NCBI GenBank assembly: GCA_938015435.1
Contig: CALLPN010000017.1
Location: 1 to 64,000 of the forward strand
Reading direction: 5' to 3'
Source: an uncultured Saprospiraceae bacterium
GTDB lineage: Bacteria > Bacteroidota > Bacteroidia > Chitinophagales > Saprospiraceae
DNA length: 64,000 bases
The translations under genes and the position numbers were made by a program. Below the pieces are notes generated by a model, which was given only the letters and a program-made list of their open reading frames with translations, did no database searches and had not been told where the DNA came from. Shown here in pieces: positions 26,817 through 36,021 of this stretch; positions within the stretch are counted from its first letter, which is position 1; each line of letters starts with the position of its first letter.

Positions 26817-26854
26817 AGCTTTCGTTGAAGGGCTCCCGCCCTAGCAACTAAAGC
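26817..26854. repeat. REP-like palindrome, copy A
   Basis: AGCTTTCGTTGAAGGGCTCC continues with CGCCCTAGCAACTAAAGC. The outer arms GCTTT-GTTG / CAAC-AAAGC and inner arms GGGC / GCCC make a nested hairpin. Similar units lie at 26991-27029 and 60381-60419. The short size, nested palindrome and intergenic location resemble REP elements. Confidence 0.65.
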
Positions 26855-26902
26855 GATCATCCTAGCAACAATGCGATCATCCTCGCAACTAAAGCGATCA
26901 TC
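26841..26902. repeat. Three-unit 21-bp minisatellite
   Basis: CTAGCAACTAAAGCGATCATC, a 20-bp variant, then CTCGCAACTAAAGCGATCATC, in tandem. The first unit overlaps the right arm of the REP-like palindrome, so the array seems to have grown from that arm. A second inverted repeat CTTTCATCG / CGATGAAAG follows at 26928-26950. Confidence 0.75.
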
Positions 26903-26990
26903 CATTTTAGCAGCACCTTTCATCGTAGGACAGAAGCCCTTCGATGAAAGGCTAGACGTTTAAATTGAGATAAAGCTTTTTGCTAAACCC

Positions 26991-27029
26991 AGCTTTCGTT
27001 GAAGGGGCTCCCGCCCTCACAACAAAAGC
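26991..27029. repeat. REP-like palindrome, copy B
   Basis: AGCTTTCGTTGAAGGGGCTC continues with CCGCCCTCACAACAAAAGC. It has the same nested hairpin as copy A (GCTTT-GTTG / CAAC-AAAGC outside, GGGC / GCCC inside), in the dusB-nhaC spacer. Confidence 0.65.
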
Positions 27030-27109
27030 CGACATAAAAACATCCTCAGCTTGTACACCTCTCTACATAATTGTATTATTACAATACTAACCACCCAAAT
27101 AGAGAAGAG

Positions 27110-28594
27110 ATGTCGATCCACAAAGAGAATAACAATAATGCACAAAACGAGAACATCGTAGAGAACAGTGAGCTAAGTTTGGTAGAAGCCCTGATCCCTG
27201 TGATATTGTTGATGTTATTACTTGCTTATAACATTTTCTATAAAGGTGGAGAATGGCTCGGAGGATATTCTAATCAATATATCCTTTTGATAGGTGGTTT
27301 CTTTGCAGCTCTAATGGGGCTTTATAATAAAACTTCGTTAAGCGTAATGGGGGCAGAGATATACGAAAATCTCAAAAGTGTCTTCATACCAATCATGATA
27401 TTATTTCTAGTGGGAGCTCTAGCTGGTACATGGCTTGTGAGTGGTATTATACCATCTATGGTGTATTACGGCTTGCAAGTGCTGAGCCCAAGTATATTCT
27501 TGCCAGCATCGGTAATCATTGCAGCGATTATATCCATCGCTACAGGTTCATCATGGACTACTTCAGCTACAGTAGGTATCGCATTGATTGGTATTGGTAC
27601 TGCTTTAGGGATACCTGTCGGAATGATCGCAGGTGCGGTGATCTCAGGCGCTTACTTTGGTGATAAGATGTCACCATTAAGTGATACGACTAACTTGGCT
27701 CCAGCGATGGCTGGTACAGATCTATTTACGCATATCAAGTATATGGCGTATACTACTGTACCTACGATCTCTATTGCTCTAGTGGTATTTGCGATTCTAA
27801 GTTTTACTATAGATACTACAGGTAGTGCTGATATTGGAGGGTTACTTACGACTATGGATGCGACCTTTAATATTACACCATGGTTATTCTTAGTGCCTTT
27901 AATGGTGGTCGTGATGATCGTATTGAAGACCAAGCCTCTGATCGCTTTGGGAGTAGGAGTTGTAATGGCTTCAATATTTGCATTGATCTTCCAACAAGAT
28001 ATATTAGCAGGCATTGCAGATTCGAATTTTTCTGCACTCGTTCAAGCAATATTTACGGATACAGCTATAGTAACAGATAATGAAACATTAAATGATCTCT
28101 TTACAGCTGGAGGAATGAATGGAATGCTTTGGACGATATACCTGATCATATGCGCCATGATATTTGGCGGTATCATGGATGGCATTGGTGCATTATCACG
28201 TATCACGAAATCATTACTTTCGGTAGCGACTTCGATGTTTGGATTATTCGCTAGTACAGTTGCGAGTTGTATCGGTCTCAATATCGTAGCCAGTGATCAG
28301 TATCTTGCTTTGGTGATTCCAGGTAAGATGTTCAAGCAAGCATACGAAGACAGAGGGCTAGCGCCAGAAAACCTAAGTAGAACACTCGAAGATTCCGGTA
28401 CAGTTACATCAGTGTTGATTCCATGGAATACCTGTGGGGCATACCAAGCAGGCGTCTTAGGAGTTGGAGTAGGAGAATACTTCTTTTATGCCATATTCAA
28501 CTGGCTAAGTCCTATCATGACGTTGATCTTTGCTGCGTTTAAATTTAAAATACGAACTATAACAACTTCGAAATCGCAAGCTAAGGTGGCATAG
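27110..28594 (+). CDS. nhaC: Na+/H+ antiporter NhaC
   Basis: A 494-residue antiporter read from the ATG at 27110, which has a purine-rich AGAGAAGAG just upstream (the track's 27071 is a TTG). After a polar, Asn/Glu-rich N-terminus of about 30 residues come about eleven membrane segments. Family landmarks are GSSWTTSATVGIALIGIG (about 158-175), YFGDKMSPLSDTTNLAPA (about 194-211) and SVLIPWNTCGAYQAGVLGV (about 442-460). It exchanges sodium for protons. Together with NhaB it indicates a sodium-rich habitat. Confidence 0.94.
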   Translation: MSIHKENNNNAQNENIVENSELSLVEALIPVILLMLLLAYNIFYKGGEWLGGYSNQYILLIGGFFAALMGLYNKTSLSVMGAEIYENLKSVFIPIMILFLVGALAGTWLVSGIIPSMVYYGLQVLSPSIFLPASVIIAAIISIATGSSWTTSATVGIALIGIGTALGIPVGMIAGAVISGAYFGDKMSPLSDTTNLAPAMAGTDLFTHIKYMAYTTVPTISIALVVFAILSFTIDTTGSADIGGLLTTMDATFNITPWLFLVPLMVVVMIVLKTKPLIALGVGVVMASIFALIFQQDILAGIADSNFSALVQAIFTDTAIVTDNETLNDLFTAGGMNGMLWTIYLIICAMIFGGIMDGIGALSRITKSLLSVATSMFGLFASTVASCIGLNIVASDQYLALVIPGKMFKQAYEDRGLAPENLSRTLEDSGTVTSVLIPWNTCGAYQAGVLGVGVGEYFFYAIFNWLSPIMTLIFAAFKFKIRTITTSKSQAKVA

Positions 28595-28687
28595 TAAATT
28601 GAATTTAACGGATTGATGTTTGGATAAGATGCTTGGATTTCATTAATGATGAACAAGTATGATTTACTGAGAAACTATTTTTTGCAA

Positions 28688-28727
28688 ATTATCCATTATC
28701 CATTATCCATTATCCATTATCCATTAT
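28688..28727. repeat. Heptamer microsatellite (ATTATCC)n
   Basis: Five perfect ATTATCC units and a sixth imperfect one in the spacer between nhaC and the CCA-adding enzyme gene, about 50 bases upstream of the candidate -7 box. Slippage here could alter spacing between upstream elements, though no such element is identified. Confidence 0.85.
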
Positions 28728-28775
28728 CATCATCCATTAACAATCTATTAATAGCGAATACCATTAACCAATAGG

Positions 28776-28783
28776 TATATTTG
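28776..28783 (+). promoter_or_regulatory. Candidate -7 box TATATTTG for the CCA-adding enzyme gene
   Basis: TATATTTG matches TAnnTTTG 31 bases before the GTG start. I do not see a good -33 TTTG at the expected distance. Confidence 0.35.
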
Positions 28784-28814
28784 CCTCTCAAAATCCATTA
28801 AGACTAACTAGACT

Positions 28815-30227
28815 GTGCTATTTAATATAAAACCATTCGAGCGTAAGATATTTGAACTTCTCAAATTATCAAGTGAAGAACTTGGGTATCCGACCTATGT
28901 AGTGGGTGGTTACGTAAGAGATAGACTGTTGGCTAGAGAAAGCAAAGACATGGATATCGTATGCGTAGGTAGTGGTATCGAATTGGCTCAAAATCTTGCT
29001 TCTAAACTACGTCCTATTCCTAGACTCGTTGTTTACAGTAGATATGGTACTGCAATGCTTCGGCATAAAGATCTTGAAGTAGAGTTCGTCGGCGCGAGAA
29101 AGGAATCATACAGACAAGACAGTCGTAAGCCGAGCGTCGAGAATGGTAGCTTAGAAGATGATCAAAATAGAAGAGACTTTACAATCAATGCTTTGGCAGT
29201 AAGTCTCAATGAGGATAACTACGGAGAGATCATCGATCCATTCAATGGATTGCGTCACCTCGAAGAGAAGCGAATCGTTACGCCACTAGAGCCAGGAAAA
29301 ACCTTTAGCGACGATCCGTTGAGAATGATGAGGGCGATCAGATTTGCAACTCAGTTAGATTTCAACATTGATCCAGTAACCTTTGAGGCGATCAAAGAAT
29401 ACAAAAATAGAATACATATCATATCTAAAGAGCGTATCACTACAGAGTTCAATAAGATCATGATGTCTAGGAAACCTTCTGTTGGCCTCAATCTACTTTA
29501 CGAAAGTGGATTGTTAGAAATAATATTTCCGGAAATGACAGCACTTCATGGAGTGGAGATCAAAGATGGAAAAGGACATAAAGATAATTTTTACCACACC
29601 CTAGAAGTGATAGATAATATCTGTCCCAATACAGATAATCTATGGTTGAGATGGGCGGCTTTGATGCATGATATCGCAAAGCCACCTACAAAGAGATTTC
29701 ACAAAGAACACGGCTGGACATTCCATGGCCATGAAGCATTGGGGGCTATTATGGTCCCTAAGATCTTTAAGAGACTTAGACTTCCTACGGATCATAAGAT
29801 GAAGTATGTACAGAAGTTGGTACGTCTTCACTTGAGACCGATAGCTTTGACAAAGGACGAGATTTCTGATTCCGCAGTACGTAGATTACTCTTCGATGCA
29901 GGAGAAGATATAGATGACCTTATGACGCTTTGTAATGCCGATATCACTTCAAAGAACATGAAGAAGGTAGCTCGATTTAAGCAAAATTTTATGCGCGTAA
30001 AAGTGCTGATGGCTGAGCTAGAAGAGAAGGATAAGGTTCGTAACTGGCAACCACCCGTTTCTGGCGAAGAGATCATGGAGACATTCAATATTCCTCCATC
30101 CAGAGAAGTAGGTCAAATTAAAACGGCAATCAGAGAAGCAATCCTTGATGGAGATATCGCTAATGATAAAGAAGAAGCGATGGCATTTATGATTAAAGTA
30201 GGAGAGGGACTTGGACTCAAAGCATAA
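28815..30227 (+). CDS. cca: CCA-adding tRNA nucleotidyltransferase with HD domain
   Basis: A 470-residue class II nucleotidyltransferase that adds or repairs the CCA end of tRNAs. It starts with GTG; the next ATGs fall inside the catalytic core, so GTG is kept. Motifs: YVVGGYVRDRLLARESKDMD (about 27-46) with the DxD metal site, NRRDFTINALAV, and DDPLRMMRAIRFATQLDF (about 166-183). The C-terminal half has an HD phosphohydrolase domain (FYHTLEVIDN, then RWAALMHDIAKPP). The length is normal for the Bacteroidota form. Confidence 0.93.
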   Translation: MLFNIKPFERKIFELLKLSSEELGYPTYVVGGYVRDRLLARESKDMDIVCVGSGIELAQNLASKLRPIPRLVVYSRYGTAMLRHKDLEVEFVGARKESYRQDSRKPSVENGSLEDDQNRRDFTINALAVSLNEDNYGEIIDPFNGLRHLEEKRIVTPLEPGKTFSDDPLRMMRAIRFATQLDFNIDPVTFEAIKEYKNRIHIISKERITTEFNKIMMSRKPSVGLNLLYESGLLEIIFPEMTALHGVEIKDGKGHKDNFYHTLEVIDNICPNTDNLWLRWAALMHDIAKPPTKRFHKEHGWTFHGHEALGAIMVPKIFKRLRLPTDHKMKYVQKLVRLHLRPIALTKDEISDSAVRRLLFDAGEDIDDLMTLCNADITSKNMKKVARFKQNFMRVKVLMAELEEKDKVRNWQPPVSGEEIMETFNIPPSREVGQIKTAIREAILDGDIANDKEEAMAFMIKVGEGLGLKA

Positions 30228-30243
30228 ATAAAGGCTAAACAGA

Positions 30244-31071
30244 TCAATCAATTTTTAAAAACTGCTTAGAAACAACACTTTCTTTACTAATATGAGAAAT
30301 CACGTAACTGCCATTGGCAAGTTTACTTACATCAACAGATGGTGAATATATTCCCTCATATATCTGATTACCTAACATATTAGTAATTCGTATTTTATCT
30401 TCTGGATTAATTTTTCCGATATCAATATTCAGAGTATTACTCACAGGATTGGGTGCAATACTTAAATTGTTTTCAAGGTTGTTTTCCTTTGTATTTAGAA
30501 TAATATCAAAACCAACTTCTTCAATCAAAAATACCGAATAAGAAGAGCTTTCTGGTGACTCCGGAATGGTACGACCTACTGCTTCAAATAAAAGCGTTAA
30601 TTTCTCATATGTATTTTGCCATTGAGAAGGAATGTTTATATGTTTAATTGAAAAACTATCTTCTACAACAAAAGTGGTGTCACTAAATAAAACATCGGTA
30701 TCTCCAAGAATACTCACTCGACAACTACCACCTTGATACAAACTATCACACTTAGACATATACCAAATCTGTTCTAAGCCAGCACTGTTTGACTCTTGAA
30801 ATAAAAATCCTTTTTCCAAAGTAGAGGTTGTGTTGAGATTGCTTTCTATTTTAGCAATGTATCCATTATTAATATTCGAAGTCACTTTTGTTACTGGAGT
30901 AGTAGCGAAACCATTTTCTTGGGTACCATTATTGGTAAACCAGTAACTTGGAATTTCATATTCTTCGCCCGCATCAGTTCCCATTTCCCAATCCGAAAAT
31001 TGAGTGTTATAAAATTGTGCCATTGATAATTGGCCAATTAGTATTGCAAAAATAGTGAGAAATGTTTTCAT
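30244..31071 (-). CDS. Secreted protein with T9SS type A C-terminal sorting domain
   Basis: A 275-residue protein with a signal peptide (MKTFLTIFAILIGQLSMAQ) and a final 75-residue domain with SIAPNPVSNTLNIDI, then NGSYVISHI and KQFLKID, the type A sorting signal of the Bacteroidota type IX system. The middle (about 20-190) is a beta-rich region with no enzyme motif, reminiscent of carbohydrate-binding or PCMD-like modules. It is therefore a probable cell-surface or secreted protein of unknown ligand. The T9SS machinery itself is not in the window. Confidence 0.85.
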   Translation of the reverse strand: MKTFLTIFAILIGQLSMAQFYNTQFSDWEMGTDAGEEYEIPSYWFTNNGTQENGFATTPVTKVTSNINNGYIAKIESNLNTTSTLEKGFLFQESNSAGLEQIWYMSKCDSLYQGGSCRVSILGDTDVLFSDTTFVVEDSFSIKHINIPSQWQNTYEKLTLLFEAVGRTIPESPESSSYSVFLIEEVGFDIILNTKENNLENNLSIAPNPVSNTLNIDIGKINPEDKIRITNMLGNQIYEGIYSPSVDVSKLANGSYVISHISKESVVSKQFLKID

Positions 31072-31175
31072 AATATTCTAGTTTCAAGTAAAAATATGAA
31101 ACAATCTTCCTTGTAGAAAATTAAATAGGCAATTTAAAATTATTTAGTGTTTCATCCGACAAACAAAAGAAACAC

Positions 31176-31706
31176 TTACTGTATCTCAAAACTTCCAATA
31201 ATCTTCTTTCCTACTTCGCGATACTGAGCATAATTATCTAGTTGAGAACTGAAAGTAAGTATGTAAGCCGTCTTATCTATAATCCAAAATCTCTGCTCAA
31301 ATCTTAACATATTTTCTGCTTGCCTTCCAGCATAGACTAATGAATGATACTCTGGCCCATCATCGGTAACCCTTTTGCTAGACATGATTTTACCTTCTTT
31401 GATCATTGACTTTACTTGTCCGATACTGAGTTCTACATATTGATCTAGAGTCATATTATAAGCGGATAGATCTTGAGTCAACAGATTCACATTTTCTTTA
31501 AATTTATCATCAACACTCTTTAATCTACTGAATAGAAAAAACTGTGATCCCATTCTTTTACTATCATCAAGATCCCAATCTCCGGGGTAAGTAATACTAT
31601 AAGAATCACTTGAAAATGACTTCCATTCAGATTGACCAAAGGTTACCATTGGCAACATTCCAAAAAATATAACGCAGATTCTTATTACTACCTTCAATTT
31701 CGACAT
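31176..31706 (-). CDS. Exported PsbP/DUF1795-like protein
   Basis: A 176-residue protein with a signal sequence ending near FGQS. The mature part begins WKSFSSDSYSITYPGDWDL, the usual start of PsbP-like and DUF1795 (DcrB-like) domains in which an alpha/beta sandwich follows the words 'YPxxW'. The C-terminal FRYxVGKKIIGSF-type end also fits. No catalytic residue is evident. These domains are common as periplasmic proteins of unknown function in Bacteroidota. Confidence 0.65.
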   Translation of the reverse strand: MSKLKVVIRICVIFFGMLPMVTFGQSEWKSFSSDSYSITYPGDWDLDDSKRMGSQFFLFSRLKSVDDKFKENVNLLTQDLSAYNMTLDQYVELSIGQVKSMIKEGKIMSSKRVTDDGPEYHSLVYAGRQAENMLRFEQRFWIIDKTAYILTFSSQLDNYAQYREVGKKIIGSFEIQ

Positions 31707-31810
31707 AGACGCAAGATAGACTATTACGACCTATTAGAATCAGTATTAACTTAAGATTAAACTTTCTAGACCACCTCTTTTTTTCGTTCCTTTGGATTAC
31801 AAATTTTAAA

Positions 31811-33799
31811 ATGTCTCACATCAAATCTATAACCATTGGAATATTAGCTCACGTTGACGCGGGTAAGACTTCGCTTACAGAGTGCTTGCTGTATACCGCT
31901 GGCGCTACTTCAGATAGAGGTAGTGTGGATCAAGGGTCAGCGATCACTGACGGTCTAGCTATGGAAAAAAGTCGCGGTATATCTATAAAGGCAGCAACCG
32001 TAGATTTTCAATGGAATGATACGCAGATCAATATCGTAGATACTCCAGGCCACGTAGACTTCGCAGCGGAGGTAGATAGAGCATTGTCAGTAATAGATGT
32101 TGTAGTCTTGGTCATATCTGCAGCAGAAGGCATACAAGCACATACGCTGAGCCTTTGGGAGAGTTTAAAGGAACGAGAATTGCCAGTTATACTATTTGTC
32201 AATAAAGTAGATAGGGCAGGAGTAGATCCAGAGCGTGTGTTCTTGGATATCCAGAAAGACCTAGGTGCAAGATTATTTGCTTTGAACTATGCGAATATCT
32301 CTGATCCAAATCATCCTGAAGTATTAGATTTTAATGTGAGTCAATCCTATTTGTCAGAGACGATAATTGATACATCCTTAGAAAATATCGCCGAATTAGA
32401 TGAGTCGTTCATGGAGGAATATCTGGAAGGAAGGCTTCGTGATATGGCCGCCATCAATTCATTGGCAACTGAGCTAATGCTTACTTCACAATTGATTCCA
32501 ATTATATTTGGGAGTGCCAAGTTAGGATTGGGGATACAGCTATTGTTAAGTACTCTTACGACGTTGCAGGCATCCAACTTGGTTCATGTTGATGAAGTAT
32601 CAGCTAAAGTATTTAAGGTCGAATATGATGCAAAAGTAGGTCGATTAGCTCATGTAAGACTCTATGGTGGTCAAATCAATAATAAGGATGTAATATGGTC
32701 TCAATATCTACAAAAAGATATCAAGATCAATCAAATCTTACAACGTAAACTTGGGAAATTACAGTCAGTTGGAAAGCTAGTAGCAGGCGAAATCGGTGTG
32801 ATGACAACCTCAGATATGATATTGGCAGGAGACACTTTAGGAACAGTAAAATACAAACATGATTACAGTCCGATAGGAGAGTCAGTACTGAGTGTGCAAG
32901 CTGTCGCAGATCAAGAAAAAGATTATCAAAGTCTAGGAGAAGCTTTGGAGATATTAAATAATGAAGACCCTCAGTTAGACTTTCGATGGTACAAAGAAGA
33001 CCGAGAATATCAGTTGCGCATATTGGGTCCGATCCAAACTGAAGTGCTGAAAGATAGTTTGCTTAATCGGTTTGGAATTGAAGCCAGTTTCCTTAAGCCA
33101 AAAGTGATATACAAAGAAACGCCAAAATCTAAAGCGGAAGGCTTTGTTAAGTACTGGATGCCTAAGCCTTGTTGGGCTATAATGACATTCTTAATCGAGC
33201 CTGGATCGATCGGTAGTGGAGTAACATTTGATAGTAAAGTGAGGACATCAGAAATCAGTGTCAAATATCAAAATGAAGTAAAGCGAGCTATTCCTTGGTC
33301 CTTAAGACAAGGGATCAAAGGATGGGAAGTGACTGATTTAAAAATTACCTTGGTCGAAGGCTCAGAACACAATGTTCATTCTAATCCTGGAGACTTTTTG
33401 TTAGCGACACCTATGGGAGTGATGAGAGGATTGGAAAATGCAGACACTGATTTATTGCAGCCTATGTATGCCTTTCAAGTCAAAGCTAAACAAGAACTAT
33501 TAGGAGCAATAGTAAGTGATATGAATCAGATGGGTGCGCAGATAGATTCTCCTGTTTTTGATGACGATTTATTTACGCTGACTGGTAGAGTATCGGTAGC
33601 ATTAGCTATGGATTATAGTATTAAGTTTAATGCAACTACATCCGGTAAGGGAAGATTAAAATTAACTTTGGATGGATATGAAAAGACTGAAACAGCTGAA
33701 GAGAAAATTAGAGAATTTAAAGGAGTATCGCCATTAGATGAATCCCAATGGATATTACACAATAGAGGCGCTTTTAAAGCTGATGATCGTAAGAGATAG
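31811..33799 (+). CDS. TetM/TetO-type ribosomal protection GTPase (EF-G-like)
   Basis: A 662-residue translational GTPase built like Tet(M): shorter than EF-G, no insert in the G domain. G1 AHVDAGKTSL (about 13-22), switch RGISIKAATVDFQW, G3 DTPGHVDF and G4 NKVDRAGVD are intact. The C-terminal domains IV and V (LEGSEHNVHSNPGDFLLATP, later DMNQMGAQIDSPV) follow the Tet order. Such proteins dislodge tetracycline from the ribosome. Chromosomal Bacteroidota homologues are often uncharacterised, so resistance is possible but unproved; a general rescue function is the alternative. Confidence 0.85.
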   Translation: MSHIKSITIGILAHVDAGKTSLTECLLYTAGATSDRGSVDQGSAITDGLAMEKSRGISIKAATVDFQWNDTQINIVDTPGHVDFAAEVDRALSVIDVVVLVISAAEGIQAHTLSLWESLKERELPVILFVNKVDRAGVDPERVFLDIQKDLGARLFALNYANISDPNHPEVLDFNVSQSYLSETIIDTSLENIAELDESFMEEYLEGRLRDMAAINSLATELMLTSQLIPIIFGSAKLGLGIQLLLSTLTTLQASNLVHVDEVSAKVFKVEYDAKVGRLAHVRLYGGQINNKDVIWSQYLQKDIKINQILQRKLGKLQSVGKLVAGEIGVMTTSDMILAGDTLGTVKYKHDYSPIGESVLSVQAVADQEKDYQSLGEALEILNNEDPQLDFRWYKEDREYQLRILGPIQTEVLKDSLLNRFGIEASFLKPKVIYKETPKSKAEGFVKYWMPKPCWAIMTFLIEPGSIGSGVTFDSKVRTSEISVKYQNEVKRAIPWSLRQGIKGWEVTDLKITLVEGSEHNVHSNPGDFLLATPMGVMRGLENADTDLLQPMYAFQVKAKQELLGAIVSDMNQMGAQIDSPVFDDDLFTLTGRVSVALAMDYSIKFNATTSGKGRLKLTLDGYEKTETAEEKIREFKGVSPLDESQWILHNRGAFKADDRKR

Positions 33800-33825
33800 T
33801 AAAGTATAAAATAAATATAGACGGA

Positions 33826-34376
33826 ACTCCTTTGCGATCTTCGTGTCTTTGTGGTTCTATTTAGGTATAGTAAACAAAAAATAATATTGAATCTTAAAGT
33901 CTAACCTAAGTTAATCCAATTTTTAATAGCAGAAAACTCCTTTGCGATCTTCGTGTCTTTGTGGTTGTATTTAAGTATAGGAGACAAAAAATAATATTGA
34001 ATCTTAAAGTATAACTTAAGTTAATACAGCTTTTAACAGCAGAAATTTTCTTTGCGATCTTCGTGTCTTTGTGGTTCTATTTAAGTATAGTAGACAAAAA
34101 ATAATATTGAACCTTAAAGTCTAACCTAAGTTAATACAACTTTTAACAGCAGAAAGCTCCTTTGCGATCTTCGTGTCTTTGTGGTTCTATTTAAGTATAG
34201 TAAACAAAAAATAATATTGAATCTTTAAAGTCTAACCTAAGTTAATACAACTTTTAACAGCAGAATACTCCTTAGCGATCTTCGTGTCTTTGTGGTTCTA
34301 TTTAAGTATAGTAGACAAAAAATAATATTGAATCTTAAAGTCTAACTTAAGTTAATCCAATTTTTAATAGCAGAAA
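33826..34376. repeat. Tandem array, five units of about 110 bp
   Basis: The word TTTGCGATCTTCGTGTCTTT (last unit TTAGCGATCT) starts at about 33831, 33941, 34051, 34161 and 34272, giving periods of 110, 110, 110 and 111. Each unit goes on with GTGGTTCTATTTAAGTATAG, ACAAAAAATAATATTGAA, a palindromic TAACTTAAGTTA (or TAACCTAAGTTA) and TTTTAACAGCAGAAA. Units differ by a few substitutions. The array fills the space between two converging genes and has no ORF, no spacers and so is not CRISPR. Confidence 0.92.
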
Positions 34377-34413
34377 ATTACTTGCTGAAATATGAAATAG
34401 TAACAAAAGATCT

Positions 34414-35466
34414 TTACTCAAAAACTCTAATATAATCCACAATCAAATACTGTGAAAAGAAGGTGGTACCATCAGGACTACCTGGCCAATTGCCACCCAC
34501 GGCTAAGTTGATCAAGAAATGGAAATCACCTTGAATTTCATTGAGAAGAGGAGGAGTGATATCTATGATATGAAACTGTACATCATCCAGATACCAGATG
34601 ATGTTTTGAGAATTCCAGACAATAGAAAATACATGAAACTCATCATTAAATATGCCCGTGTTTAAAGTAGTAGATCCTCCGTAATAAGCAGGAAAGCCAT
34701 TGTCATACCAATGAGTAGTACCATGTATAGTATTTTCTTGGCCGCTACCGCCTATCATTTCCATGATATCTATTTCACCGCATTGAGGCCATCCTACGCT
34801 GCTGATATTGTCACCAAGCATCCATAGTGCTGGCCATATACCTTGACCGACAGGAAGATTAGCTCTGATGTCGACACGACCATAGTTCATGCTAAATTTA
34901 TTATGCGTATTGATTCTTGCGGAGGTATAGTTACTAGATCCTTGAACTTCTTCTTTAGCCTCTATGACTAGACAGCCATTATGGAGGATTACATTTTTTT
35001 CTTTATAATGTTGGAGTTCATTATTACCCCAACCACATAGATCAGGACATCCATCACCAATCTGATAGTTCCATTTCGTTCCATCCAATACCTCACCATT
35101 AAATTCATCGGACCAAACAGCAGTCAATCCAGGATATGTAGTCGGTGTAGAGTATCCTGTTGTAGGTATGGTTAAATTGGTTTCATCTTCAAACATCAAG
35201 GCACGCCATCTTCCATCGTTTGATAAATATGCGTAAAATTTATTGTCGTCCGTATTGAATACCATTAATCCATTAGCAGGAGTAGGAATTGCATCCATAT
35301 CAGATTGTGTCATCCTCGGCATCAAGAACCCCTTGTCATTACTTTGTACATCCAGCATTGCAGAAGGGTCTGCTGTAGAGCTATTAGGATTAATACCTAC
35401 TTGTGCATTAGATGCGAAGCAGAATGTCATTAAAAGGATAATGGAGATAATTGTATTGATACTCAT
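34414..35466 (-). CDS. Glycoside hydrolase family 16 beta-glucanase with N-terminal accessory region
   Basis: A 350-residue secreted enzyme. After a signal peptide (ending ASNAQ) comes a 75-residue module with SAMLDVQSNDKGFLMPRMT and NGLMVFNTDDNKFYAYL, which is common at the N-terminus of Bacteroidota surface and tail-fibre-like proteins. The GH16 domain (about 110-350) has WSDEFNG, the catalytic EIDIMEMIG with two acids, and HWYDNG, ending in the usual VDYIRVFE. GH16 enzymes cleave beta-1,3/1,4-glucans such as laminarin. It lacks a T9SS tail, so it is probably periplasmic or released by another route. Confidence 0.92.
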   Translation of the reverse strand: MSINTIISIILLMTFCFASNAQVGINPNSSTADPSAMLDVQSNDKGFLMPRMTQSDMDAIPTPANGLMVFNTDDNKFYAYLSNDGRWRALMFEDETNLTIPTTGYSTPTTYPGLTAVWSDEFNGEVLDGTKWNYQIGDGCPDLCGWGNNELQHYKEKNVILHNGCLVIEAKEEVQGSSNYTSARINTHNKFSMNYGRVDIRANLPVGQGIWPALWMLGDNISSVGWPQCGEIDIMEMIGGSGQENTIHGTTHWYDNGFPAYYGGSTTLNTGIFNDEFHVFSIVWNSQNIIWYLDDVQFHIIDITPPLLNEIQGDFHFLINLAVGGNWPGSPDGTTFFSQYLIVDYIRVFE

Positions 35467-36021
35467 TTAGTAGAAGTAAAAAGGTTAAGACGAAACCAAA
35501 GATAACCTGTATTTAATCAAAAATGTAAATTTGATTCTATTTTTGGTGTTTTAAGAATTTAAGAAGGTATTAATAGTTGGAACAGTCGTTTAAAACTTAT
35601 CGATCTATTTAATTTTCGCATTGGGATTCAATAATTTCAATCAAGAAATTAGACTCAAAGTGGTAACTTGCCTTTTCATATAATTGACAATTGTTGTGAG
35701 TATCGTAATCCAAGCGAAAAAAATGGGATCTATTGTATTATCCTTTTGAGCTATCAAAGTTATTCTCAGGTATTGTCTTCTGAGCGAGCAAAGCGAGTCG
35801 AAGAATGCCCAATAGCAATCACCATTTCGACCGTAGTGGAGAAATGTTTGTCAATCGCTGACAATTGATCCCTTCTTCAATATAATTTGAACAAGAATTT
35901 GATAGAAAACCTGATAGGTTATTTTACTTATCTCAAAGTACACGGATAACTATAGTGAGTAATATAATATTACTATCTTAGACTAATATAATTTAATGTT
36001 TCCACCACCCCAAGCACAATT
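35467..36021. other. Gene-free region with interspersed palindromic words
   Basis: About 555 bp. ORF 35668-35868 is not credible. Two inverted repeats stand close together: CATTTC / GAAATG (35823-35846) and TTGTCA / TGACAA (35848-35864), preceded by GAGCGAGCAAAGCGAGTCGA. Such words are scattered in Bacteroidota spacers and look like remnants of small palindromic repeats. No other gene or promoter is clear. Confidence 0.4.

Noticed and set aside
33826-34376. Possible CRISPR array
   Set aside because: The units are contiguous 110-bp repeats with no unique spacers, and no cas gene is in the window.
35668-35868. Plus-strand ORF of 66 residues in a spacer
   Set aside because: It covers repeat-like palindromic words, has no signal or domain, and its composition is unlike the neighbouring genes.
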